DNA from: Saccharum officinarum | Lineage: Eukaryota > Streptophyta > Magnoliopsida > Poales > Poaceae | Direction of reading: 5' to 3' | DNA length: 64,000 bases | Assembly: GCA_020631735.1 (NCBI GenBank) | Contig: CM036158.1 | Coordinates: 77,541,172-77,605,171 of the forward strand | Shown: positions 1-11,278 of the stretch, in pieces | How the letters are laid out: each line of letters opens with the position of its first letter | Numbering within the stretch: the stretch's first letter is position 1 | Translations under genes and position numbers: made by a program | The notes under the pieces: generated by a model | What the model saw: only the letters and a program-made list of their open reading frames with translations | Database searches by the model: none | Told to the model about the DNA's origin: nothing

Positions 1-1784
1 AAAACCCTAGATCTACATTTTTCCAACTTGTACAAAAATCAGTGACAAAATAATAAAAATGAATTTCATTTCGGATGACTGGGCCGGCCCGGAAGAACTC
101 GGCCCACGACTCGCGCGCGCGCGGCCTGCTCGGCCGTCCCGCCCGCGCTTGGCAACTGACAGGTGGCCCCCGCAGTCAGGGACAGAGGGACAGGGGAGGC
201 GGAGACCCGCGAGCTCCGACGAGCTCGAGCTCGCCGGAGAAGGGCTCGCTCGGCCAATCGGACACCGCCTCGTGTTCTCCGTCACCCGGTGCGTCGATTG
301 GTGCTCGTGGAACGGATGGGGATGGGGTGGAAGGGGCTTGTCACCGCGAGCGGCGGCCGGTGGTGTCCGGTGGCGGCGCGCCGTCGCCGGTGAAGATGCA
401 CGGTGCGGTCCAGGCTCGGTGCGAGCTTCACCGAAGCTAGGCGGTTCCATTTTGCTAGGAAGGGAGGACGGAGAGAGACCCGAAGCACCCCGACCACGGT
501 GAGGTCCCATGGCGGGCTCCGGCGACCTCTCGGAGATGGGGAAGAAGGAAATGCGGCTCACCTCGAGTCAAATCACGGGCTTCGGTGGGTCAAGGAGATG
601 GAGGGTGGTGAGGCGAAGAGATTGGCGAGGTCAGGCGAGCGGTGGTGCGGTGGTGAGTGCGCGAGAGCTCGGAGACAGCTACGGCGGCAATGGTGTCTCG
701 GCTTCCGCCTCGGTTGCACACGGGAAAGAAGGAAATGGCTGGGCGGCTTAGGCGAGGGCAGCAGGGACCTCTTCTACATGTCGAGCAGCTGGCCGCGACG
801 CCAGGTCGCACGCGGCGCGTGGAGGGACACGCGGCGGCGACGGTCTGTGGCCGGTCGGCCACTCCTCTGATGACTGAATCGGTGTTTCAGTTGTGGCCTC
901 CAAGACCGACTGACAGAGAAAGTTCAACGATGATTACCTCCAAAACCGGTTTGAGTTAGTCGAAGATGATAACACCAAAATTGTAGAGCTACATGAGGTC
1001 TACAAGTTTGTCAATTGGAGTTTGGGCTGGTTCGGCCTAGATTTGAAACTACAGAGCTCCAAACTCGTGTACTTGGAAACTGAAATGCAATTTCAGAGAT
1101 CAATGCCGACTGAAACCCTAACTTCTTGACACCATATCTCCTAAACTATTGAGAACCAGGTGATGATGATATTGACAAAGTTGTAGAGCTATGTGTGGAC
1201 AACAACTTTGTCAATTGGCTCAAAGACTGGTTTGGCCTAGTTGGTGAGTTACAAGTTGCTAAAGTGAGGTACAGTGAAACTGAAAAGTCCAATTTCCAGA
1301 CTTAGAATTTTTCTAAGTGTTGATTCCCACTCAAGCTGACTTGTGGGCCATTTTTGAGCATGTTCTGATCATTTTCATGAGATGGCCATATTAGAACTTT
1401 TGTTCCTCATGAAATTCTCTACAACTTTGCTTAAGGGTGCTCTTCCATGCAAGGTCTCTAAATTAGACTTTTTAATTGGTCAAACTAGGCCTTCTAGGGT
1501 CAAATGGTGGTCAAACTTTTCTTGGAGGGCAATTTTGTAATTTTGGTCAACATGAACCTTGTTCCAAATGTTACCCTAAGTATAACTAAGGTGTTGTAGG
1601 TCATGATTGGCTACCTTACCCTTTTGTTACACCATCTATCAAATACTTCATGAAATAAATCAAACAAACCCTAGAAAAATTACATGTGTTGCATCACATA
1701 AAATAACAAACATGAATGATGCATGCTTATGTTTATGCCATGCAAATGCAATGCAATTAAGGACTAAACACTTGAAGTGTTACA
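1..1784 (-). repeat. 3' LTR of the gypsy element, partial
   Basis: Starts (minus strand) with TGTAACACTTCAAG at 1784, directly after the polypurine tract, and matches 15716-17501 almost base for base. About 3 kb of it lies left of the window. Positions 60-870 are very GC- and CpG-rich and open in several frames on both strands; I see no recognisable protein there. Confidence 0.92.
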
Positions 1785-1797
1785 GCCCTCCCCCCTT
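1785..1797 (-). promoter_or_regulatory. Polypurine tract of the gypsy element
   Basis: On the minus strand this reads AAGGGGGGAGGGC immediately before the LTR start TGTAACA. It would prime plus-strand DNA synthesis. Confidence 0.9.
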
Positions 1798-1849
1798 ATA
1801 AAAATCTCGTCCCGAGATTTGGAAAGCGTACCATTTTTCATAGAATTCT

Positions 1850-2239
1850 TTATATACCATCCCGCAAATAATCCTCCCGTTCCCACGTAGCATCACTCTC
1901 ACTTCCCTGATTACTCCACATCACTTTGTACCACTTAACCACTTTACTTCTAGTTACTCGTTCCTGAGTATCGATCACTCGGACTGGCTTTTCTTCATAG
2001 GTTAGGTCGGATTCCAGCCTGATATCACCTAAAGGAACTTGTTCCTCAGGAACTCGAAGACACTTTTTAAGCTGAGATACATGGAAAACGTTGAATATGG
2101 CTCTCATCTCAGGAGGCAACTGGATTTTGTACGCAACAGCTCCACTCTTGCCTATGATCTGGAAAGGACCCACGTATCTTGGTGCAAGTTTCCGCTTAAC
2201 ACCAAAACGTTGGACACTCTTCATTGGAGAAACTTTCAA
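1850..2239 (-). pseudogene. Integrase C-terminus with GPY and chromodomain-like region (gag-pol copy A)
   Basis: The reading frame covers the end of the gypsy integrase. It contains a GPY-type stretch (KLAPRYVGPF) and the phrase FNVFHVSQLKKCL, then a region matching the chromodomain tail of Tekay-type chromoviruses (LTYEEKPVRVID, TRSKVVKWYKVMWSN, ATWEREDYLRDG). Chromodomains of this class are known to direct integration to marked chromatin, typically H3K9-methylated, in some families. The frame is broken from the upstream integrase by a single-base indel near 2236-2280. It is followed by a stop at 1850 and then ~50 bp to the polypurine tract. This is the only copy of the complete tail: copy B is cut off by the gap just where the chromodomain begins. 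Confidence 0.85.
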
Positions 2240-3981
2240 ATAAACGAAATCTCCAACTTCAAATTCGAGTGGTTTCTACGACGATCCGCATAGCTTTTCT
2301 GTCTCGCTTGTGCTGCAGCCATGTGTTTCTGGATGGTACGGACTTGTTCCTCGGCTTCCTGGACAAAATCAATGCCATAATACCTTCTTTCCCCAGCTTC
2401 TACCCAGTTTAGTGGAGTTCGACACTTTCGACCGTACAAAGCTTCGAATGGGGCCATCTTAATACTCTCTTGATAACTGTTATTGTACGAGAATTCGGCT
2501 AAAGGTAACCATTTTTCCCAAGAACCCTTGGATGAAATGACGCATGCTCGCAACAGATCTTCCAAGATTTGGTTAACTCGTTCTGTCTGTCCCGATGTCT
2601 GGGGGTGATAAGCAGAGCTTCTCACTAACTTGGTTCCCAGAAGGTGATGCAAATGCTCCCAAAAGCGAGCAGTGAACTGGGGACCACGGTCAGAAACGAT
2701 AGTACGAGGTATCCCATGAAGCCGGACTATCTGATTGAAGTACAACTCAGCATAGTCAGTGGGACGATAGTCCACTCTCACTGGGATGAAGTGAGCTGAT
2801 TTGGTCAAACGATCAACAATTACCCAAATAGAGTTATGATTTTTGACAGTAGGAGGAAGTCCGACAATGAAATCCATACTTATCTCTTCCCATTTCCAGC
2901 CTGGAATGGAAAGTGGCTGAAGTAGCCCAGCTTTCATGTGCACAGCTTTAACTCTGCAACAGGTGTCACATCTAGCAACATATGCAGCTATCTCTTTCCG
3001 CATCTTGGTCCACCAATAAAGTGGCTTCAAATCATAATACATCTTATTGCTGCCAGGATGGATGGACAACTTAGAGGAGTGTGCTTCAGACATAATATCA
3101 TTTCGAAGCTCTCGGTCCTTAGGCACAACTAACCTATCCTTGAACCATAGTACACCCTCTTCATCTATCCTGAACTGTGTAGTTTCTTGCTCTTTCATCT
3201 TACGCTTGATGTGGAATATACCAGTGTCAGTCTTTTGGAGCTCAATAATTCTGCTTTTGAGAGTACAACTGACAGTGATGTTGTACAAGACTGCTGGATG
3301 TAGAAGGCGAGATCGGTGAAAATCAGTTTCAACTAAGGAATGGCAATGAGACTTACGGCTTAAAGCATCCGCAACTACATTTGCCTTTCCTGGATGATAG
3401 TGCACTTGAAGGTTATAATCTTTAATCAACTCGAGCCATCTTCTTTGACGCATATTTAGCTCGGGTTGAGTGAAGATGTATTTGAGGCTTTTATGATCGG
3501 TGTAGATATTGCAGACATTTCCCAGCAGATAATGTCGCCAGGCTTTCAAAGCATGAACAACTGCAGCCAGTTCTAAGTCATGCGTTGGATAATTCACCTC
3601 ATGCTTCCGAAGTTGTCGAGAAGTATATGCAATTACTCGGCCTTCCTGCATCAACACACCTCCCAAACCTATGCCTGAGGCATCACAATAAACATCAAAT
3701 GGTTTCTCGATATCCGGTTGTGCCAAAACCGGAGCTGAGGTTAGGAGGGTTCGCAGTTGGTGAAAAGCCGCATCACACTCAGGAGTCCAGACAAACCTGG
3801 TGTCTTTTTGCAGCAACCGAGTCATTGGCTTGGCTATTTTAGAGAAATCCGGGATGAAGCGACGATAATAGCCAGCCAAACCAAGAAAACTCGGACCTCG
3901 TGAACCGAGATAGGAGCCTTCCAGTTTGTACTTCCTGTACCTTGGCGGGGTCCACCATAATTCCTCCATCGGACAACACAT
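2236..3981 (-). pseudogene. Gypsy pol: RT end, RNase H and integrase (copy A)
   Basis: About 550 codons of pol. In order: the RT connection ([20 protein letters not shown]); RNase H ([43 protein letters not shown]); the integrase HHCC zinc finger (CDTCC); the catalytic core ([40 protein letters not shown]). The RT-RNase H-integrase order is that of Ty3/gypsy. The first ~30 codons of the open frame (above ~3900) are out of frame with the RT, because single-base indels separate it from the palm domain. Copy B matches nearly perfectly but carries different single-base indels, which suggests that many of the frameshifts are sequencing errors. Confidence 0.93.
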
Positions 3982-4064
3982 GCCAAGGAAAGGTACTTCT
4001 CGAAGCCAGAATTCGCACTTACTGAACTTTGCATATAGTTGATGTTCACGCAGTCTTGTGAGGA

Positions 4065-4403
4065 CTATACGCAGATGTTCAGCGTGATCTCCTCATTCAC
4101 AGAATATACCAGGATGTCATCAATAAATACCACCACAAACTTGTCCAATTCAGGCATAAACACCGAATTCATCAAGTACATGAAGTGTGCGGGGGCATTT
4201 GTCAAGCCGAAAGACATAACAAGATACTCATAAAGACCGTATCTGGTAGAAAAGGCTGTCTTTGGAACATCTTCCGGGCGGATTTTAATTTGATGGTAGC
4301 CAGATCTTAGATCGATCTTGGAGAAAACTTTAGCTTTAGACAACTGATCGAACAAGATGTCGATTGCGCGGTAGAGGGTACTTATTTTTGACAGTGACTG
4401 CAT
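4065..4403 (-). pseudogene. Gypsy reverse transcriptase palm (copy A)
   Basis: Carries RT motifs [38 protein letters not shown] and the catalytic FIDDILVYS. These are characteristic of Ty3/gypsy RT. Both ends are frameshifted against the rest of pol: toward the protease near 4385, and toward RNase H near 4075. The fingers region continues in another frame up to about 4545 ([11 protein letters not shown] can be read). Confidence 0.9.
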
Positions 4404-4545
4404 TGAGAGGTCTATAATCTACGCACATCCGCAACGACTGATCCTTCTTCTTTACAAAGATAGCAGGACATCCCCACGGCGATGAACTAGGACGAATCAA
4501 CCCTTCTTCAAAAGTTCATTCAATTGCACCTTAAGTTCAGCTAGT

Positions 4546-5289
4546 TCATTCGAGGCATCCTATAGGGTCTCCTAGAGATGGGCGCCGTGCCAGGCAACAA
4601 CTCAATTTTAAACTCCACATCCCGATCCGGAGGGAGTCCCGGCAAATCATCGGGAAAACGTCCGGAAACTCATTTACTACTGGAATTTCGGCCAACGCCT
4701 TTGCTTGCACAGCATGAATTTCCCCCGACAATTCAACCTTTCTGGGAAGTTGTACTAGAAAACCCTTTTTGATCTGTAGGATCTCTGAGCATAACTACCG
4801 AGCGGATGTGTCAATGAGTACCCCATTCTGACTCATCCAATTCATGCCCAAGATAACATCTATGTCTAAACCAGGTAAAACCAATAGGGCAAGCGAATAA
4901 CTTCGCCCTTCTATCTCAAACTTAAGGTTCCCCACTACTTTGTTTGTGGAAATATTCCCACTTGCAGCACTAATACAATAACCCACACCTTCAACAGTAT
5001 GCAACTTGTGTGCAAATTTAGATGCAAACTTAGGACTGATAAAGGAATGCGAAGCACCTGAATCAAAAAGTACCACTGCGGGGTGTTGGTCAACTAGAAA
5101 CTTACCAGCGGTGACCACCTCACCAGATGGAATTTCCTCAATGCTGTTATAATGGGCGTGTCCCTGACGACTACCTTGGTTGACATTTTTCTTAGGGTAC
5201 GGACAGTTCCTGGACCAATGGCCTGGCTTGTTACAGTTCCAGCAAGGCATGTTGCTAGGAGGGAACACTGGAGCTGCCTTGGCCCGCAT
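4546..5289 (-). pseudogene. Gypsy gag zinc knuckle and aspartic protease (copy A)
   Basis: From 5289 down, the sequence encodes a CCHC knuckle (CWNCNKPGHWSRNC). A retropepsin region with active-site VVLFDSGASHSFI and a distal DVILGMNW follows. A frameshift near 4795 separates the end of the protease and the linker to RT (4731-4546). The layout matches copy B at 9044-9982, where most of this is in one frame. Confidence 0.9.
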
Positions 5290-5334
5290 TACTCTTTGGC
5301 AGAGCCACTGTATATGCCTTACGAAACCCAGTTT

Positions 5335-6176
5335 TCATTGGCACCTTCTTTTGTGGAGGACGGAACTTAGCATTTGTGGCAGGAGGGCGAGGAGGAGCCC
5401 TCGGGGCAGCTGGAGCTCGAGACTGTGAAGCACTCGCCTCAATGGCCCTTTTGCGGCTCTTAGAGGCAGAATAGATAGCATTGTTGTTCTCTCTGAGTCA
5501 AGCATCGCTGATGAAATCATTGAAAGTAGTACATTTGCTAGTGCCCATGTTTTCATCAGTTTTGGGCCGAGGCCCCTTTTGAAGCTAGCAATCTTTTTGG
5601 CATCGGTATCCACAAACTCTGTGGCATACCTTGCCAGGTTGTTGAAGGACTGCAAGTATTCAGTCAGGCTTTTGTTTCCTTGCGACAGCCTCATAAACTC
5701 TGTGTGCTTGATTGCCATAAGACCTGGAGGAATATAATTTCCACGGAATGCCGCCTTAAACTGATCCCAAGCAATCGGGACATTGGCAGGCAGTGTGGAA
5801 CGATAGTGGCTCCACCAAATACCCGCTGGACCATGCAACTGGTGAGAAGCATATTCAGTCTTTAACTCATCAGTCAGGCGGAGCAGACGAAACTTTTGTT
5901 CAATAGTATTCAACCACTCATCAGCTTGCAGTGGTTCTTCGCTTCCTTGAAGAGCGGGGGCTTAGTATCCAGAAAGTCCTTGAAATCACTGTATTGATTG
6001 GCTCTGGGCCCTGGCGGCCAGGACGAGCTTCCGGTTAGCCAGCTGGCGCATAGCATCTGCCAACATGCGCTGCCCTTCGACCACTGTCTGCATCAATTCG
6101 CCGGAGTAGGTGGTGGCGGAGGGGGTGGCTGTTCCTCATCCTCATTGCCACGACCCCGACGAAGATTGTACGACAT
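5335..6176 (-). pseudogene. Gypsy gag (copy A), frameshifted
   Basis: Retrotransposon gag. It starts at MSYNLRRGRGNE, the ATG lying at 6176 directly after CAG, with a poly-proline stretch, then the capsid-like domain (ASHQLHGPAGIWWSHYRS, NYIPPGLMAIKHTEFMRL, SLTEYLQSFNNLARYA). It is broken near 5915 and 5500. Between about 5490 and 6250 this copy differs from copy B by many true substitutions as well as indels, whereas the pol parts of the two copies are nearly identical. Confidence 0.88.
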
Positions 6177-6296
6177 CTGCAAAATGCATAGCCAATGAGC
6201 ACTGACGATGTGTGGAAATTTGTAGAAATATTATTGCAAAATGTCAATCTGACTTATGAATAGATTTTCTCATAATAATTAAGGCACATAATTCAC

Positions 6297-6396
6297 NNNN
6301 NNNNNNNNNNNNNNNNNNNNNNNNNNNNNNNNNNNNNNNNNNNNNNNNNNNNNNNNNNNNNNNNNNNNNNNNNNNNNNNNNNNNNNNNNNNNNNNN
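6297..6396. other. 100-N scaffold gap
   Basis: Exactly 100 Ns. The sequence left of the gap ends in the gypsy leader (matching ~10790). The sequence right of the gap restarts in the integrase tail (matching 1918). This is the signature of two overlapping contigs joined end to end. Confidence 0.97.
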
Positions 6397-6941
6397 ACAT
6401 CACTTTGTACCACTTAACCACTTTACTTCTAGTTACTCGTTCCTGAGTATCGATCACTCGGACTGGCTTTTCTTCATAGGTTAGGTCGGATTCCAGCCTG
6501 ATATCACCTAAAGGAACTTGTTCCTCAGGAACTCGAAGACACTTTTTAAGCTGAGATACATGGAAAACGTTGAATATGGCTCTCATCTCAGGAGGCAACT
6601 GGATTTTGTACGCAACAGCTCCACTCTTGCCTATGATTCTGGAAAGGACCCACGTATCTGGGTGCAAGTTTCCGCTTAACACCAAAACGTTGGACACTCT
6701 TCATTGGAGAAACTTTCAAATAAACGAAGTCTCCAACTTCAAATTCGAGTGGTTTTCTACGACGATCCGCATAGCTTTTCTTCTGTCTCGCTTGTGCTGC
6801 AGCCATGTGTTTCTGGATGGTACGGACTTGTTCCTCGGCTTCCTGGACAAAATCAATGCCATAATACCTTCTTTCCCCAGCTTCTACCCAGTTTAGTGGA
6901 GTTCGACACTTTCGACCGTACAAAGCTTCGAATGGGGCCAT
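6397..6941 (-). pseudogene. Integrase C-terminal region (gag-pol copy B), cut by the gap
   Basis: Same protein as 1918-2460. It holds the integrase core end ([20 protein letters not shown]), a coiled segment, the GPY-type region, and the start of the chromodomain-like part up to KVVKWYKVM, where the N gap begins. One frameshift lies near 6640, where copy A has a different base count. Confidence 0.85.
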
Positions 6942-6942
6942 C

Positions 6943-7937
6943 TTAATACTCTCTTTGATAACTGTTATTGTACGAGAATTCGGCTAAAGGTAACCATTTT
7001 TCCCAAGAACCCTTGGATGAAATGACGCATGCTCGCAACAGATCTTCCAAGATTTGGTTAACTCGTTCTGTCTGTCCCGATGTCTGGGGGTGATAAGCAG
7101 AGCTTCTCACTAACTTGGTTCCCAGAAGGTGATGCAAATGCTCCAAAAGCGAGCAGTGAACTGGGGACCACGATCAGAAACGATAGTACGAGGTATCCCA
7201 TGAAGCCGGACTATCTGATTGAAGTACAACTCAGCATAGTCAGTGGGACGATAGTCCACTCTCACTGGGATGAAGTGAGCTGATTTGGTCAAACGATCAA
7301 CAATTACCCAAATAGAGTTATGATTTTTGACAGTAGGAGGAAGTCCGACAATGAAATCCATACTTATCTCTTCCCATTTCCAGCCTGGAATGGAAAGTGG
7401 CTGAAGTAGCCCAGCTTTCATGTGCACAGCTTTAACTCTGCAACAGGTGTCACATCTAGCAACATATGCAGCTATCTCTTTCCGCATCTTGGTCCACCAA
7501 TAAAGTGGCTTCAAATCATAATACATTTTATTGCTGCCAGGATGGATGGACAACTTAGAGGAGTGTGCTTCAGACATAATATCATTTCGAAGCTCTCGGT
7601 CCTTAGGCACAACTAACCTATCCTTGAACCATAGTACACCCTCTTCATCTATCCTAAACTGTGTAGTTTCTTGCTCTTTCATCTTACGCTTGATGTGGAA
7701 TATACCAGTGTCAGTCTTTTGGAGCTCAATAATTCTGCTTTTGAGAGTACAACTGACAGTGATGTTGTACAAGACTGCTGGATGTAGAAGGCGAGATCGG
7801 TGAAAATCAGTTTCAACTAAGGAATGGCAATGAGACTTACGGCTTAAAGCATCCGCAACTACATTTGCCTTTCCTGGATGATAGTGCACTTGAAGGTTAT
7901 AATCTTTAATCAACTCGAGCCATCTTCTTTGACGCAT
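6943..7937 (-). pseudogene. Gypsy RNase H end and integrase (copy B)
   Basis: Mostly one open frame (7110-7937) with the tail in a second frame (6943-7146). It contains the end of RNase H, the integrase zinc finger ([13 protein letters not shown]) and the catalytic core with [11 protein letters not shown] and [12 protein letters not shown]. One deleted base near 7143 (CTCCAAAAG against CTCCCAAAAG in copy A) breaks the frame. This fits a homopolymer sequencing error. Confidence 0.92.
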
Positions 7938-7939
7938 AT

Positions 7940-8841
7940 TCAGCTCGGGTTGAGTGAAGATGTATTTGAGGCTTTTATGATCGGTGTAGATATTGCAGAC
8001 ATTTCCCAGCAGATAATGTCGCCAGCTTTCAAAGCATGAACAACTGCAGCCAGTTCTAAGTCATGCGTTGGATAATTCACCTCATGCTTCCGAAGTTGTC
8101 GAGAAGTATATGCAATTACTCGGCCTTCCTGCATCAACACACCTCCCAAACCTATGCCTGAGGCATCACAATAAACATCAAATGGTTTCTCGATATCCGG
8201 TTGTGCCAAAACCGGAGCTGAGGTTAGGAGGGTTCGCAGTTGGTGAAAAGCCGCATCACACTCAGGAGTCCAGACAAACCTGGTGTCTTTTTGCAGCAAC
8301 CGAGTCATTGGCTTGGCTATTTTAGAGAAATCCGGGATGAAGCGACGATAATAGCCAGCCAAACCAAGAAAACTCCGGACCTCGTGAACCGAGATAGGAG
8401 CCTTCCAGTTCAGTACTTCTTGTACCTTGGCGGGGTCCACCATAATTCCTCCATCGGACAACACATGCCCAAGGAAAGGTACTTCTCGAAGCCAGAATTC
8501 GCACTTACTGAACTTTGCATATAGTTGATGTTCACGCAGTCTTGTGAGGACTATACGCAGATGTTCAGCGTGATCTTCTTCATTCACAGAGTATACCAGG
8601 ATGTCATCAATAAATACCACCACAAACTTGTCCAATTCAGGCATAAACACCGAATTCATCAAGTACATGAAGTGTGCGGGGCATTTGTCAAGCCGAAAGA
8701 CATAACAAGATACTCATAAAGACCGTATCTGGTAGAAAAGGCTGTCTTTGGAACATCTTCCGGTCGGATTTTAATTTGATGGTAGCCAGATCTTAGATCG
8801 ATCTTGGAGAAAACTTTAGCTTTAGACAACTGATCGAACAA
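7940..8841 (-). pseudogene. Gypsy reverse transcriptase and RNase H (copy B)
   Basis: RT palm motifs ([23 protein letters not shown]) lie at 8659-8841. A one-base loss near 8675 follows (GGGGCATT here, GGGGGCATT in copy A). The frame 7940-8668 then carries FIDDILVYS, the RT thumb and connection, and RNase H ([15 protein letters not shown]). The frame ends at a further indel near 8025. Confidence 0.92.
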
Positions 8842-9043
8842 GATGTCGATGCGCGGTAGAGGGTACTTTTTTTGACAGTGACTGCATTGAGAGGTCTATA
8901 ATCTACGCACATCCGCAACGACTGATCCTTCTTCTTTACAAAGATAGCAGGACATCCCACGGCGATGAACTAGGACGAATCAACCCCTTCTTCAAAAGTT
9001 CATTCAATTGCACCTTAAGTCAGCGAGTTCATTCGGAGGCATC

Positions 9044-9982
9044 CTATAGGGTCTCTAGAGATGGGCGCCGTGCCAGGCAACAACTCAATTTTAACTCCAC
9101 ATCCCGATCCGGAGGGAGTCCCGGCAAATCATCGGGAAAAACGTCCGGAAACTCATTTACTACTGGAATTTCGGCCAACGCCTTTGCTTGCACAGCATGA
9201 ATTTCCCCTGATAATTCAACCTTTCTGGGAAGTTGTACTAGAAAACCCTTTTGATCTGTAGGATCTCTGAGCATAACTACCCGAGCGGATGTGTCAATGA
9301 GTACCCCATTCTGACTCATCCAATTCATGCCCAAGATAACATCTATGTCTAAACCAGGTAAAACCAATAGGGCAAGCGAGTAACTTCGCCCTTCTATCTC
9401 AAACTTAAGGTTCCCCACTACTTTGTTTGTGGAAATATTCCCACTTGCAGCACTAATACAATAACCCACACCTTCAACAGTATGCAACTTGTGTGCAAAT
9501 TTAGATGCAAACTTAGGACTGATAAAGGAATGCGAAGCACCTGAATCAAAAAGTACCACTGCGGGGTGTTGGTCAACTAGAAACTTACCAGCGGTGACCA
9601 CCTCACCAGATGGAATTTCCTCAATGCTGTTATAGTGGGCGTGTCCCTGACGACTACCTTGGTTGACATTTTTCTTAGGGTACGGACAGTTCCTGGACCA
9701 ATGGCCTGGCTTGTTACAGTTCCAGCAAGGCATGTTGCTAGGAGGAACACTGGAGCTGCCTTGGCCCGCATTACTCTTTGGCAGAGCCACTGTATATGCC
9801 TTACGAAACCCAGTTTTCATTGGCACCTTCTTTTGTGGAGGACGGAACTTAGCATTTGTCGCAGGAGGGCGAGGAGGAGCCCTCGGGGCAGCTGGAGCTC
9901 GAGACTGTGAAGCACTCGCCTCAATGGCCCTTTTGCGGCTCTTAGAGGCAGAATAGATAGCATTGTTGTTCTCCTGAGTCAA
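9044..9982 (-). pseudogene. Gypsy gag C-terminus, CCHC knuckle and protease (copy B)
   Basis: A 312-codon frame: a basic, proline- and alanine-rich gag linker, the zinc knuckle CWNCNKPGHWSRNC, and a retropepsin with LFDSGASHSF and DVILGMNWMSQNG. It then runs to the protease-RT linker, where it is frameshifted. It is the best-preserved copy of this region. Upstream gag lies in another frame, broken near 9985. Confidence 0.92.
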
Positions 9983-9986
9983 AGCA

Positions 9987-10661
9987 TCACTGATAAATCA
10001 TTAAAGGTAGTGCACTTGCTAGTACCATCGTCTTCATCAGCTTTGGGCCGAGGCCCCTTTTGAAGCTAGCAATCTTTTTGGCATCGGTATCCACAAACTC
10101 TGTGGCATACCTTGCCAGGTTGTTGAAGGACTGCAAGTATTCAGTCAGGCTTTTGTTTCCTTGTGACAGCCTCATAAACTCTGTGTGCTTGATTGCCATA
10201 AGACCTGGAGGAATATAGTTTCCACGGAATGCGGCCTTGAACTGGTCCCAAGCAATAGGGACATTTACAGGCAATGTGGAACGATAGTGGCTCCACCAAA
10301 TACCCGCTGGACCATGTAACTGGTGAGATGCATATTCAGTCTTTAACTCATCAGTCAAACGGAGCAGGCGAAACTTTTGTTCAATAGTGTTCAACCACTT
10401 ATCAGCTTGCAGTGGTTCCTCCGCCTCCTTAAAGAGCGGGGGCTTAGTATCAAGAAAGTCCTTGAAATCACTGTATCGATTGGGTTCTGGGCCCTGGCGG
10501 CCAGGACGAGCTTCCCGGTTAGCCAGCTGGCGCATAGCATCTGCCAACATGCGCTGCCCTTCGACCACTGTCTGCATCAATTCGGCCGGAGTAGGTGGTG
10601 GCGGAGGGGGTGGCTGTTCCTCATCCTCATTGCCACGACCCCGACGAAGATTGTACGACAT
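9987..10661 (-). CDS. Gypsy gag (copy B), capsid part
   Basis: About 224 codons starting at the ATG at 10661 (MSYNLRRGRGNEDEEQ), chosen because this ATG directly follows a 3' splice-like CAG (GCATTTTGCAG|ATG). An acidic and poly-proline N-terminus is followed by the gag capsid domain (HGPAGIWWSHYRS, SLTEYLQSFNNLARYA). The frame ends at 9987 and gag resumes in the 9044-9982 frame, so this is an incomplete gag with one break. It lies ~620 bp downstream of the histone-tail-like ORF on the same strand. Confidence 0.85.
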   Translation of the reverse strand: MSYNLRRGRGNEDEEQPPPPPPPTPAELMQTVVEGQRMLADAMRQLANREARPGRQGPEPNRYSDFKDFLDTKPPLFKEAEEPLQADKWLNTIEQKFRLLRLTDELKTEYASHQLHGPAGIWWSHYRSTLPVNVPIAWDQFKAAFRGNYIPPGLMAIKHTEFMRLSQGNKSLTEYLQSFNNLARYATEFVDTDAKKIASFKRGLGPKLMKTMVLASALPLMIYQ

Positions 10662-11278
10662 CTGCAAAATGCATAGCCAATGAGCACTGACGATGTGGGA
10701 AATTTGTAGATGAATTATTGCGAAATGTCAATCTGACTGTATGAATAGATTTCTCATAATAATTAAGGCACAATAATTCACCACAACCGCACAATCCATT
10801 CGAGCGCATCATTTGACGAGATCATACTTGGTAATCCAACAAGATGCTCGTTGATAAAGGCTCACTCACAGGGAGCACAACGGTTACCGGACCGTTTGCG
10901 TTGCTATCTACGTGATTTTTAGTTGACTGTGAAAGGCTACTTCAAACTGACCACAAAGAGACTTCTCAATGAAGAGTTCCATGGTGGATCATGACTAGCT
11001 ACCTCGATACCTGCGCGTGCCAAGCAGCACAGCCCTATGTCGCGCGCCATAGGAGGCCCTCGGTTTCGTCGCGGCACCGAAGGGTGCTAATCGTGACACC
11101 ATCATCGAACGCAACATAATAAGACATCAAGTTGTGATCGAAATTAACAGGTTCAAACTACATTAAGGAAACATACGGTTCAATCTTACATCCCAACGTC
11201 AAGTTATTACAAGGCCTCACTCCTTCACAGGGAGGGCACAAAAGACGATCCTAACATTATAGGCACGTGATGACTACT
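10662..11278 (-). other. Leader between the extra ORF and gag
   Basis: No open frame of note. On the minus strand it ends in a pyrimidine-rich stretch and CAG abutting the gag ATG, so it may be an intron or intercistronic leader. I see no promoter motif. Confidence 0.5.

Noticed and set aside
13..870. Overlapping ORFs of 60-180 codons on both strands in the GC-rich LTR block (and the same at 15714-16640)
   Set aside because: They overlap in several frames, follow GC content, contain no recognised domain, and are inside an LTR.
6293..6697. ORF running into the N gap
   Set aside because: The part through the Ns is meaningless; only the integrase part from 6397 is annotated.
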